A stretch of 37,592 nt of DNA from positions 1 through 37,592 of the forward strand of contig CADARU010000011.1 of assembly GCA_902790415.1 (NCBI GenBank). Reading direction: 5' to 3'. The stretch is from an uncultured Pseudomonadota bacterium (GTDB lineage: Bacteria; Pseudomonadota; Alphaproteobacteria; Rs-D84). The notes under the pieces were generated by a model. It did no database searches. It was not told the DNA's origin and was given only the letters and a program-made list of their open reading frames with translations. Positions 8,401 through 15,590 of this stretch are shown here, in pieces. Each line of letters begins with the position of its first letter. The stretch's first letter is position 1. The position numbers and the translations under genes were made by a program.

Positions 8401-9135
8401 TCTGTATATGAATGTCAAATACATTGTGAACCAGGAACATATTTAGCAAATGCCAACGATGCGTCATGCACAAATGTTGGTAATGGTTATTATACAGATG
8501 ACAGTTTGATTAATTGGGGTGATGTCGGAATGCGTACACGTTGTCAAAACGGTGGTGTCACGAACATGACAAATGCCGGCTCGGCCGATGCATGTGTGCC
8601 GGTTGGAACGTGCAGTGGCGCAACATATATGAATTCTGGCACATGCGAACCTTGTCCAACGGGATATACCGACAATACGATAAATGGTAAAACGGCGGCA
8701 ACCGATTGCCAACTGCTTTGTCCTGTGGGGTCGTATTTAGGAACAGCGAACGCGACAACATGTACCGATGCCGGTGTTGGTTATTGGGCGACGGGTGGTG
8801 CGGTAAATTACGGTTCAACCAGTACGCGCACCCAATGTGCGGCGGGTCTTACCACCGTTGGATACGGACACGGTGCGGATGAAGCATCGGATTGTGGGCG
8901 TAAATTACATTTGGGCGATTTTATATTATACACCAAAACAACGAAACCAACCGCACCCGCAATAAATGTTCAGGTTGAAAACGATGCCACAACACATTAC
9001 ATCGGGGTCAGTGATACGGACCAAACATTAACACCAATTCATGTGACCCAGGGAAACACACAATACACCGCCTTTGACGACAGTATTTTACATGGTGAAC
9101 GTGATTTAGAAACCAATACGCGTATTACCCAATAA
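5446..9135 (+). CDS. Large secreted cysteine-repeat surface protein with inserted lectin-like domain
   Basis: The chosen ATG gives 1229 residues beginning MKKLITRFFFAIS with a classic Sec signal peptide ending AFA (about residue 24). The open frame extends upstream to 5272 but lacks signal-peptide logic there. Order: a PKD-like segment with DWGDGT (about 70-110); BspA/DUF285-like repeats with 'MFRSTF ... IP ... LF' (about 160-300); six cysteine-rich units of about 95 residues with CPTGY, C..GTYLA.AN...C, GYY and YGST.SR.QCP (nt 6442-8895); and a short cysteine-free tail without an obvious membrane anchor. A domain of about 229 residues resembling LamG/concanavalin lectins (nt 7465-8151) interrupts unit 4. 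The protein is exported and probably an adhesin or matrix protein. The ribosome-binding site is weak (GGG, 9 bases upstream). Function is not known. Confidence 0.8.
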   Translation: MKKLITRFFFAISVLTVAFTGTAFAAECTGWAYYDSGLESCITCDNSGFTITTTSLAANTNFWFTMSPKGSFAVDWGDGTIDNIDRDNTTATDYSHTYTNGGVKTIKFCGRATEYNTAGGDNVVAAISFHKSDADNTSKWIASISGALGSVFPTVSDTPAGQPRFRSTFQSSTNLTTIPANLFSGVSGSAESMFRSTFDRSGLTAIPYGLFANATGGAKNMFRSTFYMCASLASLPDDLFAGITIAAQDEFKWTFYKATGLAGKYIPSTAFTGLVNAGAPSPATGNMWYQTFDGSNLVKSCPPRTRQFFTGYEGSVAETTWNGVVSCEPSNPCVGAEYWDSTNEVCTPCPTGYTYDTSNAKDSINQCKIQCADGTYLAATGNATCTNAGVGYYAAGGVFSYGQTSSRTKCPDDMPTINNTTTASDIEQCVVYCRGNKYRNSNNSCVDCPTGYVANSADGKAAITDCKIHCDGGTYLPIANAPSCEDVGDGYWAVATTVAYGSTVSRTQCPTGQTTGMTNASSASQCREALCTGATYRDSLTGECISCPIGYDAHTVSGKTSINECQIHCYAGTYIANANDTVCTNVGDGYYAAASDVNYGSTGSRGQCPNGQTTGTQTAASSSQCQTSCTGARYYDSATGACKDCPTGYTDNVTNGKNNINQCQGYCAGGTILAIYTPLEYLQSRNGNQFIDTGYGVTSDHVNGTVVIENLEAINNPAQYDSGNFFGNLYGKGGFSSGWKKNVFGVWLQKTNGGGEKARHSAPLNQNQVYTITYDITLTLGNNGRKNGVPTIIVDNNSPKTANVQDVSINYEGNTIKLFTNGSAYVKDDNTIDLPNGDKIFGGRMYSMQLYDNGVLQLDLIPARRESDGELGMYNRVDGGFYVNAGLDTFIAGADIGDSFGSCGPVGNGYYIGATQTNYGSTPTRNQCPNGLPTIENGEIINNATSIYQCDGINPCLGPRYPDPGTGICTLCPTGYVSNTQNGKESVYECQIHCEPGTYLANANDASCTNVGNGYYTDDSLINWGDVGMRTRCQNGGVTNMTNAGSADACVPVGTCSGATYMNSGTCEPCPTGYTDNTINGKTAATDCQLLCPVGSYLGTANATTCTDAGVGYWATGGAVNYGSTSTRTQCAAGLTTVGYGHGADEASDCGRKLHLGDFILYTKTTKPTAPAINVQVENDATTHYIGVSDTDQTLTPIHVTQGNTQYTAFDDSILHGERDLETNTRITQ
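6442..8895 (+). repeat. Six tandem cysteine-rich coding repeats
   Basis: Units begin C.G..Y.D....C..CPTGY and end near the next C.G..Y, about 95 residues each. Units 1-3, 5 and 6 are continuous. Unit 4 is split between its C..GT.L and GYY segments by the lectin-like insert. The repeats are diverged at DNA level, so this is old duplication rather than recent slippage. Confidence 0.8.
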
Positions 9136-9195
9136 ATAAAAAAATAATCACAAAACGTGATTACGATTCAGCGTAAAATTAAAAAATGTTGATTT

Positions 9196-9489
9196 TTATT
9201 CCAACCAAATGTTTGCACGTGTTGCACTGGTCGTGGCACCAACCGGTATCGTTACTTCGCTTTTGGAAACCGTAACGGTTCCATCACTGGCGGTAACCGC
9301 CGTTACCATTGGTCCGCTCCCCGATTCAACAACATTTGTGGTTGTTAATTTATCCTGCTTTGCCGCATCAATTGTGTTATACGCCCCTTCGACATACGAC
9401 CTTGTTACCACTTTTGTATTAGGTGTAACCTCGGCAAAAGCCGGTATAACCAACAGAATTCCGATAAAGACACATAAAATTTTCTTCAT
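9196..9489 (-). CDS. Small exported protein, start-corrected
   Basis: This 97-residue protein begins MKKILCVFIGILLVIPAFA, a signal peptide cleaved after AFA. I chose the ATG at 9489 because AGGTGGG lies 8-9 bases upstream and the open frame beyond it adds only seven unsupported residues. The mature part has SYVEGAYNTIDAAKQDKLT and a Thr/Val/Ser-rich tail ending in WLE. The 'SYV.GAYN' stretch matches 'SFVRGAYN' in the next exported protein (9582-10487), so the two share a short N-terminal module. It is probably periplasmic or surface-exposed; function unknown. Confidence 0.65.
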   Translation of the reverse strand: MKKILCVFIGILLVIPAFAEVTPNTKVVTRSYVEGAYNTIDAAKQDKLTTTNVVESGSGPMVTAVTASDGTVTVSKSEVTIPVGATTSATRANIWLE

Positions 9490-9507
9490 TTTATAAACCC
9501 ACCTGAA

Positions 9508-9540
9508 CAATTATGTTGTATAAAAATACAATCATAATTG
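9508..9540. promoter_or_regulatory. Long intergenic hairpin between two exported-protein genes
   Basis: Bases 9508-9520 pair with 9527-9540 through 13 bp with one bulged base (arms CAATTATG/CATAATTG and TTGTA/TACAA, loop TAAAAA). It precedes the ribosome-binding site of the 9196-9489 gene on the minus transcript. No U-tract follows, so a processing or stability element is as likely as a terminator. Confidence 0.4.
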
Positions 9541-9581
9541 CCCAGATATAGTTTTAGTTGTTTTTATTAATTACCACCACC

Positions 9582-10487
9582 TTATTGTGCCGGGGTCGGA
9601 TTAGTCAAAGTAACTTCTTGGTTTGTATCCGTATTCCAAGTTGTGTACACTTTCAACACTTTCGCACTTTGTGACGCAACACTAGCTGCTACTTCATCAA
9701 TAGCTGCTCCCAATGATGAAGAAGTCAAACCTTGATTGCTTGTAAAATCACCATTCGCTGCCGTTGTTTTAACAGTGTTTGCAACGGAACCAGAAACACT
9801 AGCACCACTATTCAATGTAGTAATGTTAGTTGTATTTGATCCTACCTGTGTATCCAATGCGCTCAAGTTATCTGCAACAGTGTTAGCTGCCCTAATATAA
9901 TTACCATCGTTAACAGTTGTACCCGTTGTTAACCCATCAACAGTTGAATCTAATGCTTCGATAGCCCCTTGAATGGTTGTTGCACCCAATTGTGATGTTG
10001 TATCATTATATGTACCTGTTTGTGTGGCAATCTCATCAGCATCCAAATATGCGGCACCCTTTAATCCATGAACTTCCACATCAGAACCATTAACAGCTAA
10101 TGTACCGTTTGTTGAACCTTCTGCTACTGTAACATTTACAGCACCATTTGTCTCCGTTAATGCATTACCATTAACTTGAACCTCTTGAATCGCTCCACCG
10201 GCTGTACCTGCAAGTTCATTGATAGCGCCAACCAAAGAACCTTTTTCTGTTGTTGTCAATGCTTGTAAATTACCTTCGGCCGCCAAAGCACGTTGGTTTT
10301 CTTTGTTTGCAACGGCAATTGCTGCATTATATGCACCACGTACAAATGATGTTGATGCAACATTTGTGTTTGCGGTCGCATCCACTGGTTCCGCCGGAAT
10401 TGTATCCGCATAGCTTGGGGCCGCGTTTGCCGCCATTGGTAAAATCGCCAAAGCCGCGATTACCGATATATTTAAAAGTTTTTTCAT
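9582..10487 (-). CDS. Exported low-complexity Thr/Asn/Ala/Gly-rich protein
   Basis: This 301-residue protein starts MKKLLNISVIAALAILPMAANA, a clear signal peptide. The mature chain is rich in T, N, A, G, S and V with almost no aromatic residues or cysteine. It has repeating 'AL.ttekGSLVGAINELAGTAGG', 'TIQGAIEALDSTVDGL' and 'NLSALDTQVGSNTTNITTLNSG' patterns typical of phage-tail-fibre or trimeric-adhesin stalks. No YadA-type membrane anchor is present, so it may be released or held by partners. AAAGGAAAGAG precedes the ATG. It belongs to a run of four exported-protein genes on this strand. Function unknown. Confidence 0.7.
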   Translation of the reverse strand: MKKLLNISVIAALAILPMAANAAPSYADTIPAEPVDATANTNVASTSFVRGAYNAAIAVANKENQRALAAEGNLQALTTTEKGSLVGAINELAGTAGGAIQEVQVNGNALTETNGAVNVTVAEGSTNGTLAVNGSDVEVHGLKGAAYLDADEIATQTGTYNDTTSQLGATTIQGAIEALDSTVDGLTTGTTVNDGNYIRAANTVADNLSALDTQVGSNTTNITTLNSGASVSGSVANTVKTTAANGDFTSNQGLTSSSLGAAIDEVAASVASQSAKVLKVYTTWNTDTNQEVTLTNPTPAQ

Positions 10488-10582
10488 TCTCTTTCCTTTT
10501 GTTTGTTGTTTTGTTCGTTCGCATTATATCATAAAATGGCATCCCAAAAAACAATATAATGCATTAATTGTTATTTTTTTTA

Positions 10583-11161
10583 TTAGTTAAATAATGATTC
10601 GAAATCACTATCGCTCCATGTGCTTTCTATTTCCATTGCTTGCCATGTTCCATTACCGTTGTTATCGGTTTTGAAAACATATGTTGTATTGGTGCTTGGA
10701 TTGCTAATATCTAATTGAACCTTTTTATTATTGATTCTAATACCGGTATTGGCACCATCAATTGCGCTGTTATCAATAGCGTTTTTCAATTCATTGATTG
10801 CACCTGTGACGGTTGGTGCCGATGTTGTCAATGTCGTATTACCAACCGTATCTTGCAATGCCTCTACATCGCCGATTAAACCGGTTCCTGGATTTCCCTG
10901 GCTGCCCGCGGCACCAACGGTATTCGCCAAATCGCCAACATCCACTAAGCCACCATTACCGTCGCTTAATGCTGTTTGCAGGTCGGTGATATCACCTTGA
11001 ACATCGGTAACATCACCCTTGATTGCATCGTACACGTATTTCAAACCGGTATCCACATACCCCTTGGTCGTCAGTGCCGAAGTACTGGCGTCTTCTGCGT
11101 ATGCACCGATTGAAAACATCGATACGGATGCCATCAAACTGTACAAAACACTCTTCTTCAT
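10583..11161 (-). CDS. Exported coiled/fibrous protein
   Basis: This 192-residue protein begins MKKSVLYSLMASVSMFSIGAYA (signal peptide). Next come STSALTTKGYVDTGLKYVYDAIKGDVTDVQGDITDLQTAL, a heptad-like stretch, and 'TSAPTVTGAINELKNAID', which resembles 'GSLVGAINELAG' in the 9582-10487 protein. The chain ends SDFESLFN without an anchor. The AGGAG ribosome-binding site is good. It is 56 bases downstream of the 11218-11955 gene and probably co-transcribed with it. It is likely a surface fibre component of the same family as its neighbours, an inference from shared signal-peptide-plus-stalk architecture. Confidence 0.7.
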   Translation of the reverse strand: MKKSVLYSLMASVSMFSIGAYAEDASTSALTTKGYVDTGLKYVYDAIKGDVTDVQGDITDLQTALSDGNGGLVDVGDLANTVGAAGSQGNPGTGLIGDVEALQDTVGNTTLTTSAPTVTGAINELKNAIDNSAIDGANTGIRINNKKVQLDISNPSTNTTYVFKTDNNGNGTWQAMEIESTWSDSDFESLFN

Positions 11162-11217
11162 CTGCTTTCTCTCCTTTTTTTGTTTGTTTTCTTCGTTAGT
11201 TTTTATTTATCTCTTTG

Positions 11218-11955
11218 TTATGGTTGCACCTTTGGTGGTTGACCCGGGTGTAAAAAGCTGGGGTCAAAATCTTTGGCAACCTTTGCATTTGTTATCTGAC
11301 TTAAAATAGGGTCCAGGTATGCTTTATTATAATAACCTGTGTCAATTTGTTCCTTGGTATAATATTCCCCGTCCAATCCCGCCGCTTCTATCTTTTCATT
11401 TAAATCGTCAATATCCTGACTAATTGTATCTATTCTGTCTGGCAAGTTCGTTATATCTTCGGTCAAACGAATCGTTGCGCCGTTAATATCAATCCCGTCG
11501 CCTGGTTCCAGTGTTTCTTGTTTGGTGGCCATGTCCGCCTCTAAATCAATGATACGTTGCAGCAATTCAGAGTTATCTTTGCCCCCCGATGATGATTGGT
11601 TGTTTGCCGACAGTTTTGACCCCAGTCCCTTTAAGATATTTCCGTGTAACCCCGGTAACCGCGCAGATTCCGCCGCGTTCTGTGATTTTGATGCGGGCTT
11701 TGTGCCACCAGTAACGGTTGATGATTTTGTCGTTGCACCCGATAAACGCAAGGACGGTGCCCTTTGGCTTAATATTGGTGTTCTTATCTGGGTATCTTTG
11801 TCAAGGAAGGTGCTGCTAGCCACGCCACCAAGTTTTTTTACCGTGGGTGCCGCCATCAACGGGCGCGCCAAAACACCCGCCGTTATCAATGCAACCGCAA
11901 AAAACAGTCGTTTTTGATACAATCTACAGCCCTCTCTTGCACAACATTGTATCAC
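11218..11955 (-). CDS. Exported protein with coiled-coil stalk, GTG start
   Basis: This 245-residue protein uses GTG at 11953-11955, supported by a near-perfect GGAGGTGAT ribosome-binding site. The N-terminus is unusually cysteine-rich (MIQCCAREGCR) before a hydrophobic signal segment ending in MAA (about residue 36). The mature protein is Ser/Thr/Lys-rich. It then has a predicted coiled coil (NSELLQRIIDLEADMATKQE), a beta-like 'PGDGIDINGATIRLTEDI', a second heptad region (IDTISQDIDDLNEKIEAAG) and 'GEYYTKEQIDTGYYNKAYLD', and a proline-rich end. The pattern of short trimerising segments is that of tail-fibre or adhesin stalks. It is first in the four-gene run of exported proteins on this strand. 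Function unknown. Confidence 0.65.
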   Translation of the reverse strand: MIQCCAREGCRLYQKRLFFAVALITAGVLARPLMAAPTVKKLGGVASSTFLDKDTQIRTPILSQRAPSLRLSGATTKSSTVTGGTKPASKSQNAAESARLPGLHGNILKGLGSKLSANNQSSSGGKDNSELLQRIIDLEADMATKQETLEPGDGIDINGATIRLTEDITNLPDRIDTISQDIDDLNEKIEAAGLDGEYYTKEQIDTGYYNKAYLDPILSQITNAKVAKDFDPSFLHPGQPPKVQP

Positions 11956-12145
11956 AAAATCACCTCCAGAACAAACATGGGAACAAATTTTTTTAAATTT
12001 TTATGCTTGACTTTTTCGTTTTTGCCGTTTTTTTTTGCCATTGTTTTTTAAAAAAAATATCAGTTGTGTGTTTAAATTGGGGTGTTATTAACCCGATTTT
12101 GGTGTATTATTATTACAAACATTATCTTACAAAGGGATGGGGAAA

Positions 12146-12826
12146 ATGAAAAAAATTCTGTTATTAACAAGTGTGATTATGGCCGCCGGTGCTGCAAACG
12201 CGCAAACCGGATATTATGCTTCGGGAAAATTGGGAATAGGGGACACCACCATATATGTGGATGGTGATACCAAGTTTGGTGATTATTTGGTTAAGGAGTT
12301 TGGGCCGGGGTATCGTTTCGATGATTCGGGGTTGTTGTTGGAATTATCTACCGCGGTGGGAATTGATTGGTCACCGAACAGTATGTATGTAAAACAAAAC
12401 CCTTATGGCTGGTTCCATTTGCGGTTGGAAGGGGAATTTAGTTATAATAATTACCGCGAAGATGGAAAATTAAGACATAATTATTTGATTGATGCAATGA
12501 CAGAAATTAAATACGATCATGTGTTCTTGCTGGCTAATGGATATGCGGATTTCAGAATAGACAAGATTGTTCCTTATGTTGGTTTGGGGTTGGGATACAG
12601 TTTTGGTCGTGAAGAAGCGACAATAACAGATATAAACAAAGGCGAAGAACTTAGTGATTCTATCAATGATAACGGAATAATTTATGCATTGCATGCGGGT
12701 ATTGGGTATAAATATTCTGATATAACAACTTTGGATTTAGGATACAGACGGGTTTGGATGCCAACAGAAGAAGACGGTATGGATGTCTTTGGTACGGTTA
12801 GGTTTGGCGCCAGATTCCGGATATAA
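12146..12826 (+). CDS. Outer-membrane beta-barrel protein (opacity/OmpA-like barrel)
   Basis: The 226-residue product starts MKKILLLTSVIMAAGAANA, a signal peptide cut before QTGYYASGKLGIG. Alternating aromatic/hydrophobic strands separated by charged loops follow (FHLRLEGEFSYNN, DHVFLLANGYADF, IVPYVGLGLGYSFG, IIYALHAGIGYKYS, TTLDLGYRRVWM, FGTVRFGARFRI), giving an eight-stranded barrel like the OMP_b-brl family. The ATG at 12137 is rejected because AAAGGG abuts it; from 12146 the same site is 9 bases away. It is oriented away from the exported-protein run. A strong terminator follows. It is probably a surface structural or immune-interaction protein. Confidence 0.8.
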   Translation: MKKILLLTSVIMAAGAANAQTGYYASGKLGIGDTTIYVDGDTKFGDYLVKEFGPGYRFDDSGLLLELSTAVGIDWSPNSMYVKQNPYGWFHLRLEGEFSYNNYREDGKLRHNYLIDAMTEIKYDHVFLLANGYADFRIDKIVPYVGLGLGYSFGREEATITDINKGEELSDSINDNGIIYALHAGIGYKYSDITTLDLGYRRVWMPTEEDGMDVFGTVRFGARFRI

Positions 12827-12832
12827 AAAAAT

Positions 12833-12855
12833 CGCCCCGTTTGGGGCGTTTTTTG
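12833..12855 (+). terminator. Intrinsic terminator
   Basis: CGCCCC (12833-12838) pairs with GGGGCG (12843-12848) around GTTT and is followed by TTTTTTG. It ends the outer-membrane protein transcript. Confidence 0.85.
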
Positions 12856-12956
12856 TTTTTACTTAAAAAATTGCTGTGATAAGAACAAGCAAAACAGAAG
12901 CAGAAATAAATGCAGACTCAAAAAAAGACTTGTAAAACAACTACTTAGCAATTAAA

Positions 12957-13049
12957 ATGGCACTAGAATCAAATAAACCTGTGGATGATGTAATTATACC
13001 AAACCCCACAGTGCAAAGAATAAGAGAAATACGAAATGCTAAAAAATAA
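12957..13049 (+). CDS. 30-residue mini-ORF overlapping the next gene
   Basis: ATG at 12957 opens MALESNKPVDDVIIPNPTVQ and ends RIREIRNAKK, stopping at TAA 13047-13049. The stop lies inside the next gene, whose ATG is at 13036, a 14-base overlap that would couple translation. The peptide is hydrophilic with a basic C-terminus and no membrane segment. There is no strong ribosome-binding site, which lowers confidence. A small antitoxin-like or accessory peptide is possible, but nothing shows its role. Confidence 0.35.
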   Translation: MALESNKPVDDVIIPNPTVQRIREIRNAKK

Positions 13050-13224
13050 GGTTTTTTGGGCGGTTTTGATTGTAAGTGTGCTAGTTATTAGCATAGGGTT
13101 TGTTTCTATTCGCCAATATAGAGCAAATCAAAGCAAAATGTATCACGAATGTGTCCAAGATTGGGCAGATTCTGGCGCAACACAGGAAGAAGCTCGTTTG
13201 GCGTGTGATGATTTCCTAGAATAA
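13036..13224 (+). CDS. Small single-pass membrane protein (62 aa)
   Basis: The product begins MLKNKVFWAVLIVSVLVISIGFV, one transmembrane helix preceded by lysines (N-in). A hydrophilic tail with two cysteines follows (YHECVQDWADSG..., LACDDFLE). AGAGA lies about 10 bases before the ATG, within the upstream mini-ORF. A clear terminator follows 28 bases after the stop, so this is the end of a short transcript. Not recognised; the tail could sit in the periplasm with a disulphide. Confidence 0.55.
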   Translation: MLKNKVFWAVLIVSVLVISIGFVSIRQYRANQSKMYHECVQDWADSGATQEEARLACDDFLE

Positions 13225-13252
13225 CAAAATAAACAATTTGACAAATAGAAAG

Positions 13253-13281
13253 ACCATAGATATTTATCTGTGGTTTTTTTA
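13253..13281 (+). terminator. Intrinsic terminator
   Basis: ACCATAGA (13253-13260) pairs with TCTGTGGT (13267-13274), 8 bp with one T-G, loop TATTTA, followed by TTTTTT. It closes the small-membrane-protein transcript. Confidence 0.75.
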
Positions 13282-13306
13282 TATAAAACAAATTTCTGGG
13301 GCTAAT

Positions 13307-13321
13307 GGTTAAATCCACCTT
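13307..13321 (+). repeat. 15-bp direct repeat, copy 2 (GGTTAAATCCACCTT)
   Basis: Identical to 5254-5268, 8.05 kb away. Here GGTTAA is also the left arm of a small inverted repeat with TTAACC at about 13327-13332. Confidence 0.5.
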
Positions 13322-13590
13322 AAAATTAACCAAAAGAGCCAAAGAAAAAGTTGGACATGCCCCACCAAAATTCAAAGGTTACAAAAGTTGATAATATGGC
13401 AAACGAACAAAACTTCCTTTTGTTTTGTATATTACACAATAAAAATGAAAATTCCATCGATTTATACTACTTTTAGACATATAAAAACAGGTTAACCATA
13501 ATTAACAGAAATTAATATATTTAGTTGGATTCTGGTAGGATTTAAGAAAAAAGGCCTCGAAACAAAAAGTCTTGAAAACCTTGTAATCTG

Positions 13591-13632
13591 TGGCTCGCAG
13601 CTATAAATCAGCTTCGAACGACATACAGACTA
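13591..13632 (-). pseudogene. Possible decayed tRNA-Asn 3' half
   Basis: TGGCTCG, then TTCGAAC and GACATACAGACTA, occur in the same order as CCA end/acceptor, T-loop and variable-loop/anticodon-stem sequences of the intact tRNA-Asn (28470-28545), but the stems no longer pair. This could be an older integration scar; the similarity is short. Confidence 0.3.
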
Positions 13633-13736
13633 GATGTTTTTCATTAAATGAATCAATCCAAAAGATAAAATCAACAAATATACTTCAATAGTACAGAAAT
13701 CTAACAAAAACACCAATAAATCGATAATATTTCAAC

Positions 13737-13754
13737 TGACATACGGATTAACAG
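13737..13754 (-). other. att-like tRNA-Asn fragment A, left end of segment 1
   Basis: TGACATACGGATTAACAG is identical to 18 bases of the intact tRNA-Asn (variable loop through anticodon loop) and to the same part of the 21724-21768 half copy. Identity ends at the anticodon-loop heptamer TTAACAG on the right and before TGACAT on the left. It marks the left boundary of an 8-kb segment ending at the next copy. Confidence 0.6.
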
Positions 13755-13830
13755 AGATAAGTAATTGAATATAGTGTATTTTTTAAGTCCACCGTGAGCG
13801 TGGCTTACAGCCGATTTTTCATATAATTTT

Positions 13831-14279
13831 TGTATAAGTAAAAATAGCGGTATAACAAATGTATAATTTTGCGATTGTATTTTGTTGGAGCATAATGCAA
13901 ATATATCCAATGTTTTCCGTGGTTTTTGGCGAATTTTCCGTAATTTTGTTTTAAATTTTTCCGTTTGATTTTTATGCGATTTTTTGCCTTGTATGAATTT
14001 TGGATAAAACCCGAAAAATTGGGATACTGTGCGATACATTTTTATACACTTGTATAACAACATAAAATTTTCATGGTTGTATAAAATTTCGCCAAATCCG
14101 TATAATATCGCGTATAGCAACTGTATAATCCAAAAATATATATGCCATGTATAAATTCATGCAAAATTGCAAATATAACGAATGTATAATTTTGATTTTC
14201 TTATTTGCAAATTTTTTACAAATTTATAACAGATCAAGTATAACAAAGAAAATCAATAAAATTCAATTTTTTTGTATAA
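13831..14279 (+). repeat. Left TGTATAA direct-repeat cluster of segment 1
   Basis: Exact TGTATAA begins at 13831, 13860, 14051, 14078, 14122, 14148, 14183 and 14273. GGTATAA (13849), CGTATAA (14099) and AGTATAA (14236) are near copies. All are in the same orientation with irregular spacing. A matching cluster sits before the right end of the segment. They could be arm-type recombinase sites or regulator sites for the downstream ATPase gene. Confidence 0.6.
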
Positions 14280-14304
14280 ATATTCAATTATTATATCTTT
14301 TTTG

Positions 14305-14346
14305 CAACATTTTGATGTTGATTTGCAACTTTGTTTGTGGTATAAT
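14305..14346 (+). promoter_or_regulatory. Promoter of the AAA-protease operon with overlapping palindromic operator
   Basis: TTGATT (14318-14323) and TATAAT (14341-14346) are 17 bases apart, giving a leader of about 20 nt. The inverted repeat CAACAT-TTTG-ATGTTG (14305-14320) overlaps the -35 hexamer, the position expected for a repressor. The operon's first gene encodes a C-terminal helix-turn-helix that could be that repressor. Confidence 0.7.
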
Positions 14347-14372
14347 CACCACTGCAGAGAGAAAGGAAAACC

Positions 14373-15575
14373 ATGAAACAAGATATACGTCTTTATTTTA
14401 GTGCTATTCATAAGCTGTTTCGGGAAACGATTCCCGGTTCTGACGATACGGTAAAAAAACAAGTTAAACTTTTGATAGAAGAATTGAAAGCTGGCGGGTA
14501 CGAAAAAGAAGCAAAAATGTTAAATAATATTTTAGTAACAGATTCTGCAAAAAATGAATTAACGCCCATTAAAATACTCAAATCAAATCTGGGTTTTTGC
14601 GGAGAAGAACTTACTAAAGCTGTTTCGGTTCCAGTTAATAAAGAGACAGGAGCACAAATTTTAGAAGTCACATTTGTAAACGATTTGCCAGATGCTTCGC
14701 CTGTTTTTTCGGAAGCGATAGTTAAGGCAATTTCAAGCATATTAACGGAGTGGAGTAATGCGGATAAGTTAATCAACAAAGGCTTGGATCCTGTTCGAAG
14801 CTGTCTTATTTATGGTGCTCCAGGCACAGGAAAAACCCAGCTCGCATTATGGATGGCTAAGCAGTTGGGGTTGCCTGTTGTTACGGCTAGGTTGGACGGG
14901 TTGATGTCTTCATATCTTGGTACCACATCAAAAAACATAGGTAATTTATTTGATTTTGCAAATCGCTATAAGTGTTTGTTGCTACTGGATGAATTTGATG
15001 CTATCGCAAAATTTAGGGCTGATAATCAGGAAATAGGTGAAATAAAACGTGTCGTAAACACTTTATTGCAAAACATGGACACAAGAAAACAAAATGGTTT
15101 TACTATAGGAATTACGAATCATCCTAAATTGCTCGATCCTGCTGTATGGCGACGTTTTGATATTCAAATAGAAATTCCAAATCCCAGCAGAGAAGTATTA
15201 CAACAAATAGTACAAAGTAAATTGGGAACAGTAAAGCTAAAACCGTCTCAAGTTAAATTTTTATCTTGGCTTATAGATGGGGGTACAGGTGCTGATGCAG
15301 ACGTTTTGACTAGGTGGGTAAAAAAAGCAAAAATAGTTATAGGAAATGTTTTTGATTCTGAATTTTACACTTTGGTACAAGAATTTATATTTTTAAATGC
15401 AGGCAGGGTAAATCATGCTAACGCTAATATTGTCATGCAAGATAATCGAAAAGTTTTAACAAAAGAACTTTCTCAGTCACAATATAAATTTACTGGTACC
15501 GAAATTAGTGAAATTTTGAGTGTGGATAAGTCTACCATTTCCAGAATAAAAGCACCAAAAAACAAAAACAGTTAA
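14373..15575 (+). CDS. AAA+ ATPase with C-terminal helix-turn-helix, partner of the downstream subtilase
   Basis: This 400-residue cytoplasmic protein has an N-terminal helical region (1-110) and one AAA+ core: Walker A GAPGTGKT (148-155), Walker B LLLLDEF (202-208), sensor-1 ITN (247-249) and arginine finger WRRFD (259-263). The core is closest to the classic FtsH/katanin clade. The last 30 residues (FTGTEISEILSVDKSTISRI, about 373-392) form a helix-turn-helix. Ribosome-binding site AAAGGA precedes the ATG. The gene lies 15 bases before a subtilisin-like protease gene. ATPase/subtilase pairs of this type are known in mobile and defence-rich regions; the ATPase probably gates or feeds the protease. 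The HTH suggests it also controls its own promoter, which carries a palindrome. Confidence 0.85.
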   Translation: MKQDIRLYFSAIHKLFRETIPGSDDTVKKQVKLLIEELKAGGYEKEAKMLNNILVTDSAKNELTPIKILKSNLGFCGEELTKAVSVPVNKETGAQILEVTFVNDLPDASPVFSEAIVKAISSILTEWSNADKLINKGLDPVRSCLIYGAPGTGKTQLALWMAKQLGLPVVTARLDGLMSSYLGTTSKNIGNLFDFANRYKCLLLLDEFDAIAKFRADNQEIGEIKRVVNTLLQNMDTRKQNGFTIGITNHPKLLDPAVWRRFDIQIEIPNPSREVLQQIVQSKLGTVKLKPSQVKFLSWLIDGGTGADADVLTRWVKKAKIVIGNVFDSEFYTLVQEFIFLNAGRVNHANANIVMQDNRKVLTKELSQSQYKFTGTEISEILSVDKSTISRIKAPKNKNS

Positions 15576-15590
15576 CAATAGGATTTAAGT

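Larger units (their letters stand above)
13282..14317. other. Non-coding left border of the tRNA-Asn island zone
   Basis: About 1 kb with no convincing gene. It contains the second 15-bp repeat (13307-13321), a decayed tRNA-like stretch (13591-13632), the short att-like copy (13737-13754), a hairpin at 13784-13807 and the TGTATAA cluster. The minus-strand 139-codon open frame at 13701-14120 overlaps these elements and has no ribosome-binding site or family likeness. Confidence 0.7.

Noticed and set aside
13701-14120. 139-codon minus-strand open frame
   Set aside because: It overlaps att-like and TGTATAA repeats in AT-rich sequence, with biased composition and no ribosome-binding site.
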